Assembly (NCBI RefSeq): GCF_900129385.1
Contig: NZ_FQVO01000002.1
Span: 341,144 to 405,143 of the forward strand
DNA from: Chryseobacterium takakiae
GTDB taxonomy: Bacteria; Bacteroidota; Bacteroidia; Flavobacteriales; Weeksellaceae
Direction of reading: 5' to 3'
Length of the DNA: 64,000 nt
A program made the translations under genes and the position numbers. The notes beneath the pieces were generated by a model. The model was given only the letters and a program-made list of their open reading frames with translations. It was not told where the DNA came from and made no database searches. Of this stretch, positions 49,891 through 59,200 are shown in pieces; the first letter of the stretch is position 1, and each line of letters starts with the position of its first letter.

Positions 49891-49985
49891 GTGGTAGTTG
49901 TTGTAGCAATAATAGAAACAAGAATTCCTTCCGAAATCGAGAAATCCGGAGCAGAAATATCAGCTATGTTTCTTAAAAAAATCAT
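49881..49985 (-). CDS. Threonine/isoleucine leader peptide of the thr operon
   Basis: A 34-codon frame that I read directly: ATG at 49985-49983 to TAA at 49883-49881. It begins MIFLRNIADI and ends SIIATTTTTTP, with six Thr codons in a row preceded by two Ile. The ATG sits about 5 bases after a predicted transcription start. This is the pattern of an amino-acid attenuation leader, like E. coli thrL, which is rich in Thr and Ile. It is too short for routine gene calling. It sits 87 bases before thrA with hairpins between. Confidence 0.8.
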   Translation of the reverse strand: MIFLRNIADISAPDFSISEGILVSIIATTTTTTP

Positions 49986-49996
49986 TGTTACTTGAA

Positions 49997-50004
49997 CAAA
50001 TGTA
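49997..50004 (-). promoter_or_regulatory. Promoter -7 element TACATTTG of the thr leader and operon
   Basis: Minus-strand exact TAnnTTTG with CTTG at 50023-50020 as a fitting -33 element. Start of transcription near 49990, just before the leader ATG. Confidence 0.6.
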
Positions 50005-50110
50005 CAAATTATTTTGAAACAAGAAAATTATAACATCATTATTATTTTCAGGATATCATAATTTATCAAAAATAATATTATATTTATAAGCTAAACAAAA
50101 TCAATTTATT

Positions 50111-50302
50111 ATGAAAAATTTAAAAAAATTAAGCAGAAGAAATCTAGAGCAGATGAATGGAGGTGCAGGTCCTAAAAGCTGTAACGAATGTCCTCAGGGA
50201 TCTAACTTAACCTGTGATGAATATTGGGCGCTTTCGGAGTTTTGCAGGAACTGTGTTCTTATCAATTCTGAATGTTATGTTCCTGGTCCTAATGATCTTT
50301 AA
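50111..50302 (+). CDS. Bacteriocin-like peptide with double-glycine leader
   Basis: A 63-aa peptide. Residues 1-18, MKNLKKLSRRNLEQMNGG, form a textbook double-glycine leader of the type common in Chryseobacterium bacteriocin-like proteins. The 45-aa core after the GG has six Cys (CNEC, CDEYWALSEFCRNC, C) and is mildly acidic. A C39-peptidase ABC exporter would be expected to cleave and export it, but none lies in the window, nor any modification enzyme. It could be a secreted bacteriocin or signal, or a disulfide-rich peptide of other use. An ATG follows AT-rich sequence with a near-consensus TATATTTA box. Confidence 0.75.
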   Translation: MKNLKKLSRRNLEQMNGGAGPKSCNECPQGSNLTCDEYWALSEFCRNCVLINSECYVPGPNDL

Positions 50303-50323
50303 ATTGTGAATTCGATGAGAATA

Positions 50324-50358
50324 AAAAGCCCCAATAAGTCTGACTTGTTGGGGCTTTT
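50324..50358. terminator. Bidirectional terminator between the bacteriocin-like gene and nadA
   Basis: A long stem: AAAAGCCCCAATAAGT (from 50324) pairs with ACTTGTTGGGGCTTTT around CTG, with one G-T wobble, and T and A runs on both sides. Confidence 0.9.
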
Positions 50359-50363
50359 TGTTG

Positions 50364-51383
50364 TTATTTTATACTTTTAGAAAGATCAAGCATCGCTTCG
50401 ATAGGCTTTAATGCTTTTACTCGTAATTCTTCGTCGATAATGATTTCCGGAAGCTCGTATTTCATGCACAAATAGAGTTTTTCCATAGTGTTTCGTTTCA
50501 TATAGAAACATTCCGAGCAGTTGCAGGTTTCATCAAATACCAATGCCGGAATCAGCTCTTTGTGAGGCGCCCGTTTTTTCATTTCATGCAGAATGCCTTC
50601 TTCCGTAGCAATAATGAATTTCTGGCAGTCGTCTTTTTCCACATAATTCAGCAGGGCAGAAGTGGAGCCTATAAAATGAGCCAGTTTAAGAACAGCCTCT
50701 TCACTTTCCGGATGGGCAATAAGCTTGGCGTCAGGATTGTCGGCCAGCTGCTTCGCAATTCTTTCCATGGAAAACGCTTCGTGTACGATACAGCTTCCGT
50801 CCCAAAGAATCATATCGCGGCCTGTTTTCTGGGATAAGTATCGTCCCAGGTTTTTATCGGGTGCGAAGATAATCGGGCGGTCTTTCGGAAGCGCTTCAAT
50901 TACCGTTTCAGCATTAGAGCTGGTTACGATAATGTCACTTTCAGCCTTTGTCTCCGCGTTGCAATTAATATAGGTTGCGACTAAAGCATTCGGGTGCTGT
51001 TCACGCATTTTTCGCAATCCTTCTCCGGAGCATCCGTCTGCTAAAGAACATCCTGCCATGGTGTCCGGAAGAACCACTTTTTTTGTAGGATTAAGGATTT
51101 TTGCAGCTTCTGCCATAAAATGGACACCGCAGAAGACGATCATGTCTGCATCGGTATCTTTTGCCTGTCTTGCCAATTGAAGCGAATCGCCAAGAAAATC
51201 AGCAATATCCTGAATTTCTCCGGGCTGGTAATAATGCGCTAAAATCACTGCATTTTTCTCTTTTTTTAATGCAAGAATTGCTTTTACAAGCTCTTCTCCC
51301 TGAGGAATGGCAATATCTTTAATATCCAAAAATCCTCTTACCGGAATTGCAGATTTGGCTTTTTCTAATGTTTCGGTACTCAT
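50364..51383 (-). CDS. nadA: Quinolinate synthase
   Basis: A 339-aa [4Fe-4S] enzyme condensing iminoaspartate with DHAP to quinolinate for NAD synthesis. Cluster and substrate motifs are [37 protein letters not shown] (Cys ligand), [12 protein letters not shown] (Cys ligand), [12 protein letters not shown] and [13 protein letters not shown] (third Cys region). ATG 51383 gives the standard start; the frame to 51467 has no family similarity. nadB and nadC are not in the window. Confidence 0.95.
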   Translation of the reverse strand: MSTETLEKAKSAIPVRGFLDIKDIAIPQGEELVKAILALKKEKNAVILAHYYQPGEIQDIADFLGDSLQLARQAKDTDADMIVFCGVHFMAEAAKILNPTKKVVLPDTMAGCSLADGCSGEGLRKMREQHPNALVATYINCNAETKAESDIIVTSSNAETVIEALPKDRPIIFAPDKNLGRYLSQKTGRDMILWDGSCIVHEAFSMERIAKQLADNPDAKLIAHPESEEAVLKLAHFIGSTSALLNYVEKDDCQKFIIATEEGILHEMKKRAPHKELIPALVFDETCNCSECFYMKRNTMEKLYLCMKYELPEIIIDEELRVKALKPIEAMLDLSKSIK

Positions 51384-51399
51384 ATTTACCTCAGTGTTT

Positions 51400-51436
51400 A
51401 AATTAGAAATCAGAAGTAAGAAATTAGAAATCAGAA
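51400..51436. repeat. 16-bp direct repeat upstream of nadA
   Basis: AAATTAGAAATCAGAA occurs at 51400-51415 and 51421-51436 (period 21) in the spacer between gmk and nadA. It resembles simple intergenic repeats of the group. A regulator-binding role is possible. Confidence 0.6.
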
Positions 51437-51499
51437 TTTGAAATGTTTGAATTGTATGATACATCAAACCTCCATCATCCAGCTTCAGGCTTCCATCCT

Positions 51500-52066
51500 T
51501 TAATTCCCAATAAAATTTTTTATTAAACGTTCTATTTCTTTTTTTGCTTCATCAAGATCATTATTGATCACGATTTTGTCAAATTCTTTTGCGTAAGACA
51601 TTTCTTCTTCCGCTTTCGCCACGCGGGTTCTGATAGTGTCCGCATCGTCCGTGTTTCTGGAGATCAATCTTCGTTCCAGTTCTTCAATGGAAGGCGGTTC
51701 AATGAAAATCGACAATGCCAGCTCTCCAAAATATTTTTTAAGGGAAATCCCGCCTTTCACATCAACATCGAAAATAACTACTTTCCCCTGATTCCAGATT
51801 TTCTCCACTTCGGATTTTAAAGTTCCGTAATATTTATCCGTATACACTTCTTCAAACTCCACAAAAGCCTCTTCCGCTATTTTTTGCCTGAATTCATCAG
51901 GTGTTAAAAAATGGTAATCCACCGCGTGAACTTCACTTCCTCTCGGCTGTCTTGTGGTGCAGGAGATGGAAAACTGAAGCTCCTTAAACACTTCCAGTGA
52001 ATGTTTTACCAATGTTGTTTTTCCGCTTCCCGACGGTGCTGAAAATATGATAACTTTATTGTTCAA
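51500..52066 (-). CDS. gmk: Guanylate kinase
   Basis: A 188-aa enzyme phosphorylating GMP to GDP. The P-loop is [14 protein letters not shown]. The GMP-binding part is [21 protein letters not shown] and [25 protein letters not shown] and [10 protein letters not shown] follow. Length is normal. Preceded by yicC on the same strand (98-base gap), a conserved pairing in many bacteria. Confidence 0.96.
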   Translation of the reverse strand: MNNKVIIFSAPSGSGKTTLVKHSLEVFKELQFSISCTTRQPRGSEVHAVDYHFLTPDEFRQKIAEEAFVEFEEVYTDKYYGTLKSEVEKIWNQGKVVIFDVDVKGGISLKKYFGELALSIFIEPPSIEELERRLISRNTDDADTIRTRVAKAEEEMSYAKEFDKIVINNDLDEAKKEIERLIKNFIGN

Positions 52067-52164
52067 AGTTTTTAGTTTTGGGTTTAAAGTTTATTACATG
52101 ATTCAAAATATGTTTTTCATTCAGAGTTGGTCAAAAACCTTGAATTTTAAACACTAACTTTGAA

Positions 52165-53022
52165 TTAAAGCACATTTAAAGTTTGTTCTTTGATTTTTTC
52201 TAAATCATCCTTCATCATTACCACCAGTTTCTGGATCTGTGCATGGTTGGCTTTTGAACCTAATGTATTGATTTCACGGCCGATCTCCTGGGAGATAAAT
52301 CCTAATTTTTTACCGTTAAAATCTTCATTGTCCATCACTTCTTTGTAGTATTTCAGGTGTTGGGAGAGCCTTACTTTCTCTTCAGAAATATCCAGCTTTT
52401 CCGTGAAATAAGCCATTTCCTGGTAGAAACGAGTTTCATCCACATTTTCAAATTCCTTTAAAGATTTTTGGTAACGTTCTTTTACGGCAGTAATTCGTTC
52501 TTCTTCAAAAGGAATCACTTCAGAAAGGCTCTTTTCGATATTTTGTAGGTTTCTTTCCAGTTCTTCATGGAGGATTTTACCTTCCGTTTTTCTGAATTCT
52601 TCAAACCGGTCAACGGCAGCATGTACAATTTTAGCCAATGCTTCCCATTCACCTTCTGAAAGCTCATCGGGTCTTGAAGTAATGGCATCCGGTAATCTTA
52701 CCGCCATTTTAAGGTATTCAAAATCCGGTCCGTCTGAAGCGATGTTGCGAAGTTCACTGATGTAAGAATCAATTAAATTTTTATTAATTTTCACATCCGT
52801 AGATTCTTCAAGATTCTCAAGGTTGATATAGCAGTCTACTTTTCCGCGGATAATCCTGTCGTTGAGGATTTTCCTGATTTCAAATTCTTTTTCTTTATAT
52901 CGTAAAGGAATTTTAATATTCAAATCAAAGCTTTTGCTGTTCAGTGACTTAATATCGATGGTAATCTTTTTGCCTTCAAAAACACCTTCGGCTCTACCGA
53001 AGCCGGTCATTGATAAAATCAT
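52165..53022 (-). CDS. YicC/YloC family endoribonuclease
   Basis: A 285-aa cytoplasmic protein starting with the hallmark MILSMTGFGRAEG. The C-terminal DUF1732 part has RFYQEMAYFTEKLDISEEKVRLSQHLKYY and the characteristic KKLGFISQEIGREINTLGSKA. YicC/YloC proteins are RNases implicated in small-RNA decay. It has its own TATCTTTG promoter and lies upstream of gmk. Confidence 0.95.
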   Translation of the reverse strand: MILSMTGFGRAEGVFEGKKITIDIKSLNSKSFDLNIKIPLRYKEKEFEIRKILNDRIIRGKVDCYINLENLEESTDVKINKNLIDSYISELRNIASDGPDFEYLKMAVRLPDAITSRPDELSEGEWEALAKIVHAAVDRFEEFRKTEGKILHEELERNLQNIEKSLSEVIPFEEERITAVKERYQKSLKEFENVDETRFYQEMAYFTEKLDISEEKVRLSQHLKYYKEVMDNEDFNGKKLGFISQEIGREINTLGSKANHAQIQKLVVMMKDDLEKIKEQTLNVL

Positions 53023-53039
53023 AGTTTTTTATTGTTCTA

Positions 53040-53047
53040 CAAAGATA
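53040..53047 (-). promoter_or_regulatory. Promoter -7 element TATCTTTG for yicC-gmk
   Basis: Minus-strand exact TAnnTTTG, 18 bases before the yicC ATG. Confidence 0.58.
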
Positions 53048-53084
53048 AACATTTAAGTGTATGTATTAACTATATTCCATTTTT

Positions 53085-53210
53085 ACCGCAAAAGCGACAA
53101 AAGATTTTTTAGGTGTTTAGATATTCAAAGTTTGCAAAATTTTTATTCTGCTTTTGTAAACTTTTGACAAACTAAATATTTTCTCTATTTTCTTTTGTCT
53201 CTTTTGCGGT
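53085..53210. repeat. Fold-back repeat element (126 bp) between yicC and miaA
   Basis: Outer arms ACCGCAAAAGCGACAAAAGA (53085-53104) and its complement (53191-53210) match at 19 of 20 positions. Inside, AAAGTTTGCAAAA (53127-53139) pairs with TTTTGTAAACTTT (53152-53164). The unit therefore folds as nested hairpins. It has no coding capacity and looks like a REP- or MITE-type element. Confidence 0.75.
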
Positions 53211-53244
53211 TACCATAAAAATCAATTTTCCGTAAATTAGCACT

Positions 53245-54165
53245 GTGAAAAAGAAAAATTTGATTTCTGTTGTTGGGCCTACCGGAATCGGGAAAACAAG
53301 ACTGGCTGTTGATCTGGCCAAGCATTTCGATACCGAGATCGTTTCCTGTGATTCCCGTCAGTTTTTTAAAGAAATGAAAATCGGGACTGCCTCACCTTCA
53401 GAAGAAGAACTGGCGGAAGCACCTCATCATTTTATAGGAAATCTTTCGGTTGAAGAGTATTATTCGATCGGGCAATATGAAGAAGATGCTTTAAAAAAGC
53501 TCCATGAACTTTTTGAAAAATACGATACTGTCATTTTGGTGGGTGGAAGCATGATGTACGAAAAAGCCGTCATTGAAGGTCTGAATGACCTGCCGGAAGC
53601 GGATGAAGAAAATCAAAAGAAATTACAGGAAATTTTTGAAGATGAAGGAATCGAAAAGCTTCAGGAAATCCTGAAAGAGCTCGATCCTGAATATTTTTCA
53701 GTCGTAGATATTCATAATCACAGAAGACTTTTACGGGCAATTGATGTAATCTGGCAGACCAATAAAAAATATTCTGAACAAATTGCTGTTTCACAAGAGT
53801 CCAGGGATTTTAATACGATCCGGATCGGAATTGAAGCGCCGCGTGAAGAATTGTACGACCGGATCAACAGGAGGGTGGATGTCATGATGGAGAAAGGGCT
53901 GCTTAAAGAAGCGAAAAGCCTGGAAAAATTCAAGCATTTAACGGCTTTGAATACAGTTGGCTATTCAGAATTATTTAAATATTTTGATGGTGAATGGGAT
54001 CTGGATTTTGCCGTTTCCGAAATTAAGAAAAACAGCAGAAGATACGCCAAACGGCAATTGACCTGGTACAGAAAAGCAGATGATATTCATTATTTGCCGT
54101 TGGGGTATTCGCAGGAGGATTTTAATGGATTGATTGGGTATATTAATGGAGAAGCTTTAAAATAA
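53245..54165 (+). CDS. miaA: tRNA dimethylallyltransferase
   Basis: A 306-aa enzyme adding an isopentenyl group to A37 of tRNAs reading UNN codons. Motifs: P-loop VVGPTGIGKTRLAVDLAKHF, SCDSRQFFKEMKIGTASPS, PHHFIGNLSVEEYYSIGQYE, VGGSMMYEKAVIEGLNDLP, and the C-terminal NTVGYSELFKYFDG with RRYAKRQLTWYRK. It starts with GTG; a near-consensus box TAAATTAG (53233-53240) suggests a very short leader. Confidence 0.95.
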   Translation: MKKKNLISVVGPTGIGKTRLAVDLAKHFDTEIVSCDSRQFFKEMKIGTASPSEEELAEAPHHFIGNLSVEEYYSIGQYEEDALKKLHELFEKYDTVILVGGSMMYEKAVIEGLNDLPEADEENQKKLQEIFEDEGIEKLQEILKELDPEYFSVVDIHNHRRLLRAIDVIWQTNKKYSEQIAVSQESRDFNTIRIGIEAPREELYDRINRRVDVMMEKGLLKEAKSLEKFKHLTALNTVGYSELFKYFDGEWDLDFAVSEIKKNSRRYAKRQLTWYRKADDIHYLPLGYSQEDFNGLIGYINGEALK

Positions 54166-54231
54166 GTTTTTATTACCCACGGATTTCACAGATTTGCACA
54201 GGTTATTATGGAGAACTTTGCGTTTATTTTT

Positions 54232-54361
54232 AACCATTAAGATTTTTATTAAGAAGTTTAGAATATTTAAGAAGAGCTTTGCTTTTAGTATAATAATGCT
54301 TATTAAAATCTAATTTGATTTTTCTTAATTAAACTTAACTCCTTAAATATTTTTAATGGTT
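54232..54361. repeat. Fold-back element, copy 1 (130 bp)
   Basis: Bounded by AACCATTAA (54232-54240) and TTAATGGTT (54353-54361), with long partly paired arms between. Its minus strand is closely related to the plus strand of the element at 56092, including 35 identical bases (54314-54348 against 56106-56140). It lies in the 379-base gap 54166-54544, which is made almost entirely of repeats. A CACGGATTTCACAGATTTGCA motif at about 54178 is another common Bacteroidota intergenic sequence. Confidence 0.8.
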
Positions 54362-54377
54362 CAAAATTTTCGCAGAT

Positions 54378-54452
54378 TGTCATTCTGACGAAGGAAGAAT
54401 CTTTGCAAATAGGTTAGATTCTTCACTCCACTTTGTTTCGTTCAGAATGACA
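54378..54452. repeat. REP-like inverted repeat with TGTCATTCTGA ends
   Basis: TGTCATTCTGA (54378-54388) and TCAGAATGACA (54442-54452) are exact complements. Inside, GAAGAATCT pairs with AGATTCTTC. The sequence TGTCATTCTGA-CGAAGGAAGAATCT is a very widespread bacterial REP-type motif. Confidence 0.78.
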
Positions 54453-54489
54453 AAACGGAAAAAGCATTCGTTTAAAGATTTAATTCAAA

Positions 54490-54519
54490 CAAAAAAATGC
54501 GATCCCGAAAGACCGCATT
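54490..54519 (-). terminator. Terminator of the efflux operon
   Basis: On the minus strand AATGCGGTC pairs with GATCGCATT around TTTCGG (54496-54519, one G-T wobble), followed by a U-run (A-run at 54491-54497). It follows the outer-membrane factor gene. Confidence 0.82.
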
Positions 54520-54544
54520 CCATTAACAATATAATTTAAATTTA

Positions 54545-55957
54545 CTACTTCCAACCGCCTCCTAATGCCCGGTACAAATCTACAATGCTGCTTAACCTTT
54601 GTCTTTTTACGGACGCCAGATTCAGCTCTGCCTGCAGAGAATTTCCCTGGGCTGTTATGACTTCTAAATAGTTGGCCATTCCGCCTTTGTAGAGCATTTC
54701 GGCACTTTTAATTCCGTTTTTTAAAGTCGCAGCCTGTTCTGCTGCTTTTTGTTCCTGAACTTTTAAGCTTTCGTTGGAAACCAGTGCGTCGGAAACTTCA
54801 CCAACCGCATTCAAAACAGACTGACGGAACGCCAGTACATTTTTCTCTCTCTGGATTTTAGCAACATTTAAATCGGTTTTCAGTTGTCTTTTCTGAAAAA
54901 TAGGCTGTGTCAAACCTCCTAACACAGAACCGAACAATGAAGCCGGAATCTGAAACCAGTTATCAACTTTAAATGAGTTAACACCACCGTTTGCTGTAAT
55001 TTTCAGTGAAGGATACATATTCGCCTGCGCAATTCCCACGATTGCATTGGATTCAAGCAACATCAGTTCCTGCTGACGGACATCCGGACGACGGCTCACC
55101 ATGGCTGCCGGTAGACCTGCGGAAATATCCTGTGGCAAAGAGGTTTCAGACATTTCAATTGTTCTGCTGATTTTCCCCGGATTTTCCCCTACCAGAATAC
55201 TCAATGCATTTTCCTGAATGGCAATATTCTGTTCCAATTGCGTAATCAACAATTCTGTGGACTGTTTCTGGGCTGTTGCCTGCTGAACACCTAAAGAAGT
55301 GGTATCGCCACTCTGCCATAATTTTTCTGTAAGGGCCAATGTATTTTTGCTTAATTCTAAATTAGATTGGGCAATCTGCATTTGTTTATCAAGCATCAAT
55401 AAATTGTAATATCCCTGGGCAATGGCAGCAACCACTTGGGTCTGAATGGCTTTTGTTGCTTCATACGTCTGAAGGTACTGCATTCTTGAAACTTCCTGCT
55501 GGTTTTTTATTTTCCCCCAGATATCGGCTTCCCAGGATAGATTGAACGCTGCATTGTAATCTTCAACATGGCTTTGTCCTAAAAATAAATTCAGGCTTTG
55601 CCCGTTCATGCTGTTTTTGGAAGGTCTTGAAATCTGTGCAGCAACCCCGAAACCTACCTCCGGATATTGAAGATATTTTGCCTGTTTCAGTTTTTCCTGA
55701 GATGAAGCAACCTGTTTTAAAGCAATCTGCAGATCATAGTTGTTTTTAATTCCTTTTTCAATCAATGACTGTAACATCGGATCGCTGAAAAACTGTCTCC
55801 ACTCCAGGTTCGCAACACTTGCGGTATCTGCTGTCGCAGTATATTTAAACGTTTCGGGAAGGTCCAGCTCAGGCTCCGTGTATGCCAGTTTGGACACACA
55901 GGAGACCGATGCTAAAGCCAGTCCGAAAGTGATGATGATATTTTTTACTTTTTTCAT
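54545..55957 (-). CDS. Efflux outer-membrane channel lipoprotein (NodT/TolC family)
   Basis: A 470-aa outer-membrane factor of a tripartite RND pump. Lipobox LASVSC with Cys20. Two TolC-type repeats of long coiled helices follow (EWRQFFSDPMLQSLIEKGIKNNYDLQIAL; LPAAMVSRRPDVRQQELMLLESNAIVGIAQANMYPSLKI). The C terminus ends ALGGGWK as in NodT-type proteins. It is third in the operon but is separated from the permease gene by 307 bases that contain a fold-back element. Confidence 0.93.
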   Translation of the reverse strand: MKKVKNIIITFGLALASVSCVSKLAYTEPELDLPETFKYTATADTASVANLEWRQFFSDPMLQSLIEKGIKNNYDLQIALKQVASSQEKLKQAKYLQYPEVGFGVAAQISRPSKNSMNGQSLNLFLGQSHVEDYNAAFNLSWEADIWGKIKNQQEVSRMQYLQTYEATKAIQTQVVAAIAQGYYNLLMLDKQMQIAQSNLELSKNTLALTEKLWQSGDTTSLGVQQATAQKQSTELLITQLEQNIAIQENALSILVGENPGKISRTIEMSETSLPQDISAGLPAAMVSRRPDVRQQELMLLESNAIVGIAQANMYPSLKITANGGVNSFKVDNWFQIPASLFGSVLGGLTQPIFQKRQLKTDLNVAKIQREKNVLAFRQSVLNAVGEVSDALVSNESLKVQEQKAAEQAATLKNGIKSAEMLYKGGMANYLEVITAQGNSLQAELNLASVKRQRLSSIVDLYRALGGGWK

Positions 55958-56091
55958 AATTTAATTTTAATGAATTACAAACTTTGAGAGTTTTTTTGTG
56001 GATGCAAAATTGTCTTTAGTAAGAGAAATGCTTTGCTTTTTGTTTTTTCACAAATTTCCCCGGATGATTTTTAAATCTTTTGGTTGATCTG

Positions 56092-56220
56092 AACCATTAA
56101 GAATCATTTAAGGAGTTAAGTTTAATTAAGAAAAATCAAACAGATTTTATTTAATAAGCGTTATGCTAAAGCGAAGCATATCTTAATAATCTTAACTCCT
56201 TAATCAAAATCTTAATGGTT
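56092..56220. repeat. Fold-back element, copy 2 (129 bp), inside the efflux operon
   Basis: Bounded by AACCATTAA (56092-56100) and TTAATGGTT (56212-56220). Inner arms TTAAGGAGTTAAG (56109-56121) and CTTAACTCCTTAA (56191-56203) pair; the tip is GCTAAAGCGAAGC. It is inverted relative to the copy at 54232, so the two flank the outer-membrane factor gene. It occupies much of the 307-base gap 55958-56264. In the mRNA it would form a long hairpin that may reduce expression of the third gene. Confidence 0.82.
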
Positions 56221-56264
56221 CAAATGCATTTTAAACACTCTCAAATCTTTATAATTGTTCTTTA

Positions 56265-59200
56265 TTAATGTGCAGTAGCTAAAAGTTCAGCTTCCAGTTT
56301 TTGTCTTTGAAGTCTTTTCTTTTTTCTGCTCGGCATTTTTTCATGCAAATACTGGAAGATCACAAACATTACCGGAATAATGAAAATCCCGAATACTACG
56401 CCTGTCAACATTCCGCCAACGGTACTGAAGCCAATGGAGTGATTCCCTTTTGCAGAAGCACCCTGCGTAAAGACAAGCGGCAACATCCCGACAATGAATG
56501 CAAATGAGGTCATTAAGATCGGCCTTAAGCGTAGTCTTGAAGCCTGAAGTGCAGATTCCAATAATGACCTTCCTGCATTTCTTCTCTGTACGGCAAATTC
56601 TACAATCAGGATCGCATTTTTCGCTAATAATCCAACGAGCATAATCAAACCAACCTGAACATAAATGTTATTATCAATTCCAGCCAGTCCCGTGAAAGCA
56701 AATACCCCGAAAATCCCTGTCGGAATCGTTAAAATAACTGCAAACGGAAGAATATAACTTTCATACTGAGCCGCCAACAAGAAGTAAACAAACAAAATAC
56801 TTAGCATAAAGATAAATGCGGTCTGTCCGCTTGTTTTGATCTCTTCACGGGTAATCCCGGTCCATTCGTATCCGAATCCTCTCGGAAGTGATTTTTCTGC
56901 CACTTCTTCAACAGCTTTAATCGCATCTCCGGTACTGTAACCAGGTTTTGGCGTTCCGTTGATCGTCACTGCGTTGAAGAGGTTATTTCTTGTTACCGTT
57001 TCAGGTCCGAAAGCTCTTTTTAAGGTCACTAATGTTTTTACAGGAACCATTTCTCCTGATTTATTTTTAACATAAATTCCTTCTAAAGAATTGGCATCTG
57101 TTCTGTAAGGAATATCAGCCTGAGCCATCACCCTGTAGTATTTTCCGAATCTGTTGAAATCTGAAACGAAGCTACTTCCATAATAAATCTGCATCGTCTG
57201 CATCAATTCTGTAATGGAAACTCCCAGCTGATTGGCCTTATCATTATCAACCTCAATCGTAAATTGTGGATTTCCGGCTGCATAGGTTGTGAAAGCAAAA
57301 GCAATTTCTGGACGTTTCATCAATTCTCCGATGAATGCCTGAGTGGTTGTTCCTAAATTTTCCAGAGAACCGTTCGTTTTGTCCTGAAGCATGAATTCAA
57401 AACCGGAAACGTTACCAAATCCCTGTACGGTAGGGAAGTTGAAGAAGAATGCACTTGCGTCTTTCACTTGGGAAACTTTCCCTGTCAATCCCGCTGCAAT
57501 CTGATCTGGATCGGTTATTTCTCCACGCTGGTCATGATCTTTTAATTTAATAAAACCGGCAGAATAGGGTGATGCATTGGCGTTACTGATGAAGTTCAGA
57601 CCGTCTGCCACCCAAAGGTGATTTTTAGCCTTTTCACCGTTGATGATTTGGTCAATCTGCTCTGTGGCTCTGTGGGTTCTGTCTAATGAACTTCCGGGAG
57701 GGGTATTCACCGCATACAGGATGAATCCCTGGTCTTCGGTAGGAATAAATCCGGATGGCGCTTTTTTAATTAAGAAAATACTCGCTGCGGTAATCAATAC
57801 CAATCCGCCAACGGCTACCCATTTATTTTTAATTAAAAATTTAAGGCTGTAAATGTATTTTTTGGTTAAATTATTAAAGCTTACATTAAAGGCGTTGAAG
57901 AATCTTGCACCGAAACCAGTTTTTTTGCCATGTTCTCCGTGTTCACCCTGAGGATCATTTAAGAACATCGCACATAAAGCGGGACTCAGTGTTAATGCAT
58001 TAACCGCAGAAATCATAATTGCAATGGCCAGCGTAAAAGCAAACTGTCTGTAGAAAACTCCAGCAGGTCCCTGCATGAAGCCAACCGGGATAAATACGGC
58101 ACACATCACCAGCGTGATGGAAATAATTGCTCCGGAAATTTCACTCATCGAACTCATGGTTGCGTGCTCCACAGGCATTCCCGTATGTTCCATCTTCGAG
58201 TGAACGGCTTCTACTACAACGATTGCGTCATCCACCACAATACCGATCGCGAGTACCAACGCAAACAAGGTCAACATGTTGATACTGAATCCAAACAGCT
58301 GTAGAAAGAAAAACGTACCGATAATCGCAACCGGAACGGCAATTGCAGGAATTAATGTCGATCTGAAATCCTGAAGGAAAATATACACGACGATAAATAC
58401 CAGGATAAATGCAATCACTAACGTCTCAACTACCTGATGGATTGAAGCATCCAAAAAGTCTTTGGAATTGTACATGATGATGGGCTCAACGCCTTTTGGT
58501 AGGGTAGTTTTAAACTGATCAACCTGCTTTTCAATTTCAGTCAGGATTTCGTTGGCGTTGGATCCTGCGGTCTGCATAATCGCAAACCCTGAAACCGGCT
58601 TGCCATCCACTCTGTTGGCTGCAGTATACGTATAAGAACCGAATTCTACTCTTGCCACGTCTTTCAGTCTCAGGAAAGAACCGTCGCTGTTGGCTTTAAT
58701 GGCAATATTTTCGTAGTCTTCGTTTTTGTTTAATTTACCTTTATACTTTAAGATATACTCATATGTTTCCTTGCTTCCCTGTCCCAAACGTCCCGGAGCA
58801 GCCTCTAAGTTGTGATCTTTTACAGCATTTAAAACTTCTTGAGGCGAAAGTCCGTTGGCAGCTAATCGGTCCGGCTTCAGCCAAAGTCTCATTGAATAAT
58901 CTCTCGTTCCGAAAACCTGCGCCTGGGCAACACCCGGAATACGCTGGATCTGTGGAATGATGTTGATTTTTAAATAATTCTGTAAGAAAAGTTCATCATA
59001 TTGTTTTGGATCATTACTGGTTAATCCCATAAACATGATCATACTGTTCTGTACTTTCTGTGTCGAAATTCCCGCCTGTACAACCTCTTGTGGAAGCTGG
59101 CTCATGGCTTTTGATACACGGTTCTGCACGTTTACGGCAGCATTATCAGGATCGGAACCTTGCTTGAAAAATACGCTCAGGGTCATGGTACCGTCATTAC

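Noticed and set aside
49861..49985. Riboswitch upstream of thrA
   Set aside because: The Thr/Ile-rich leader peptide explains the region better and no known aptamer core was recognised.
54232..54361. Fold-back element as the terminator of miaA
   Set aside because: The stem is long, AT-rich and lacks a terminal U-run, and the same element occurs in another setting at 56092.
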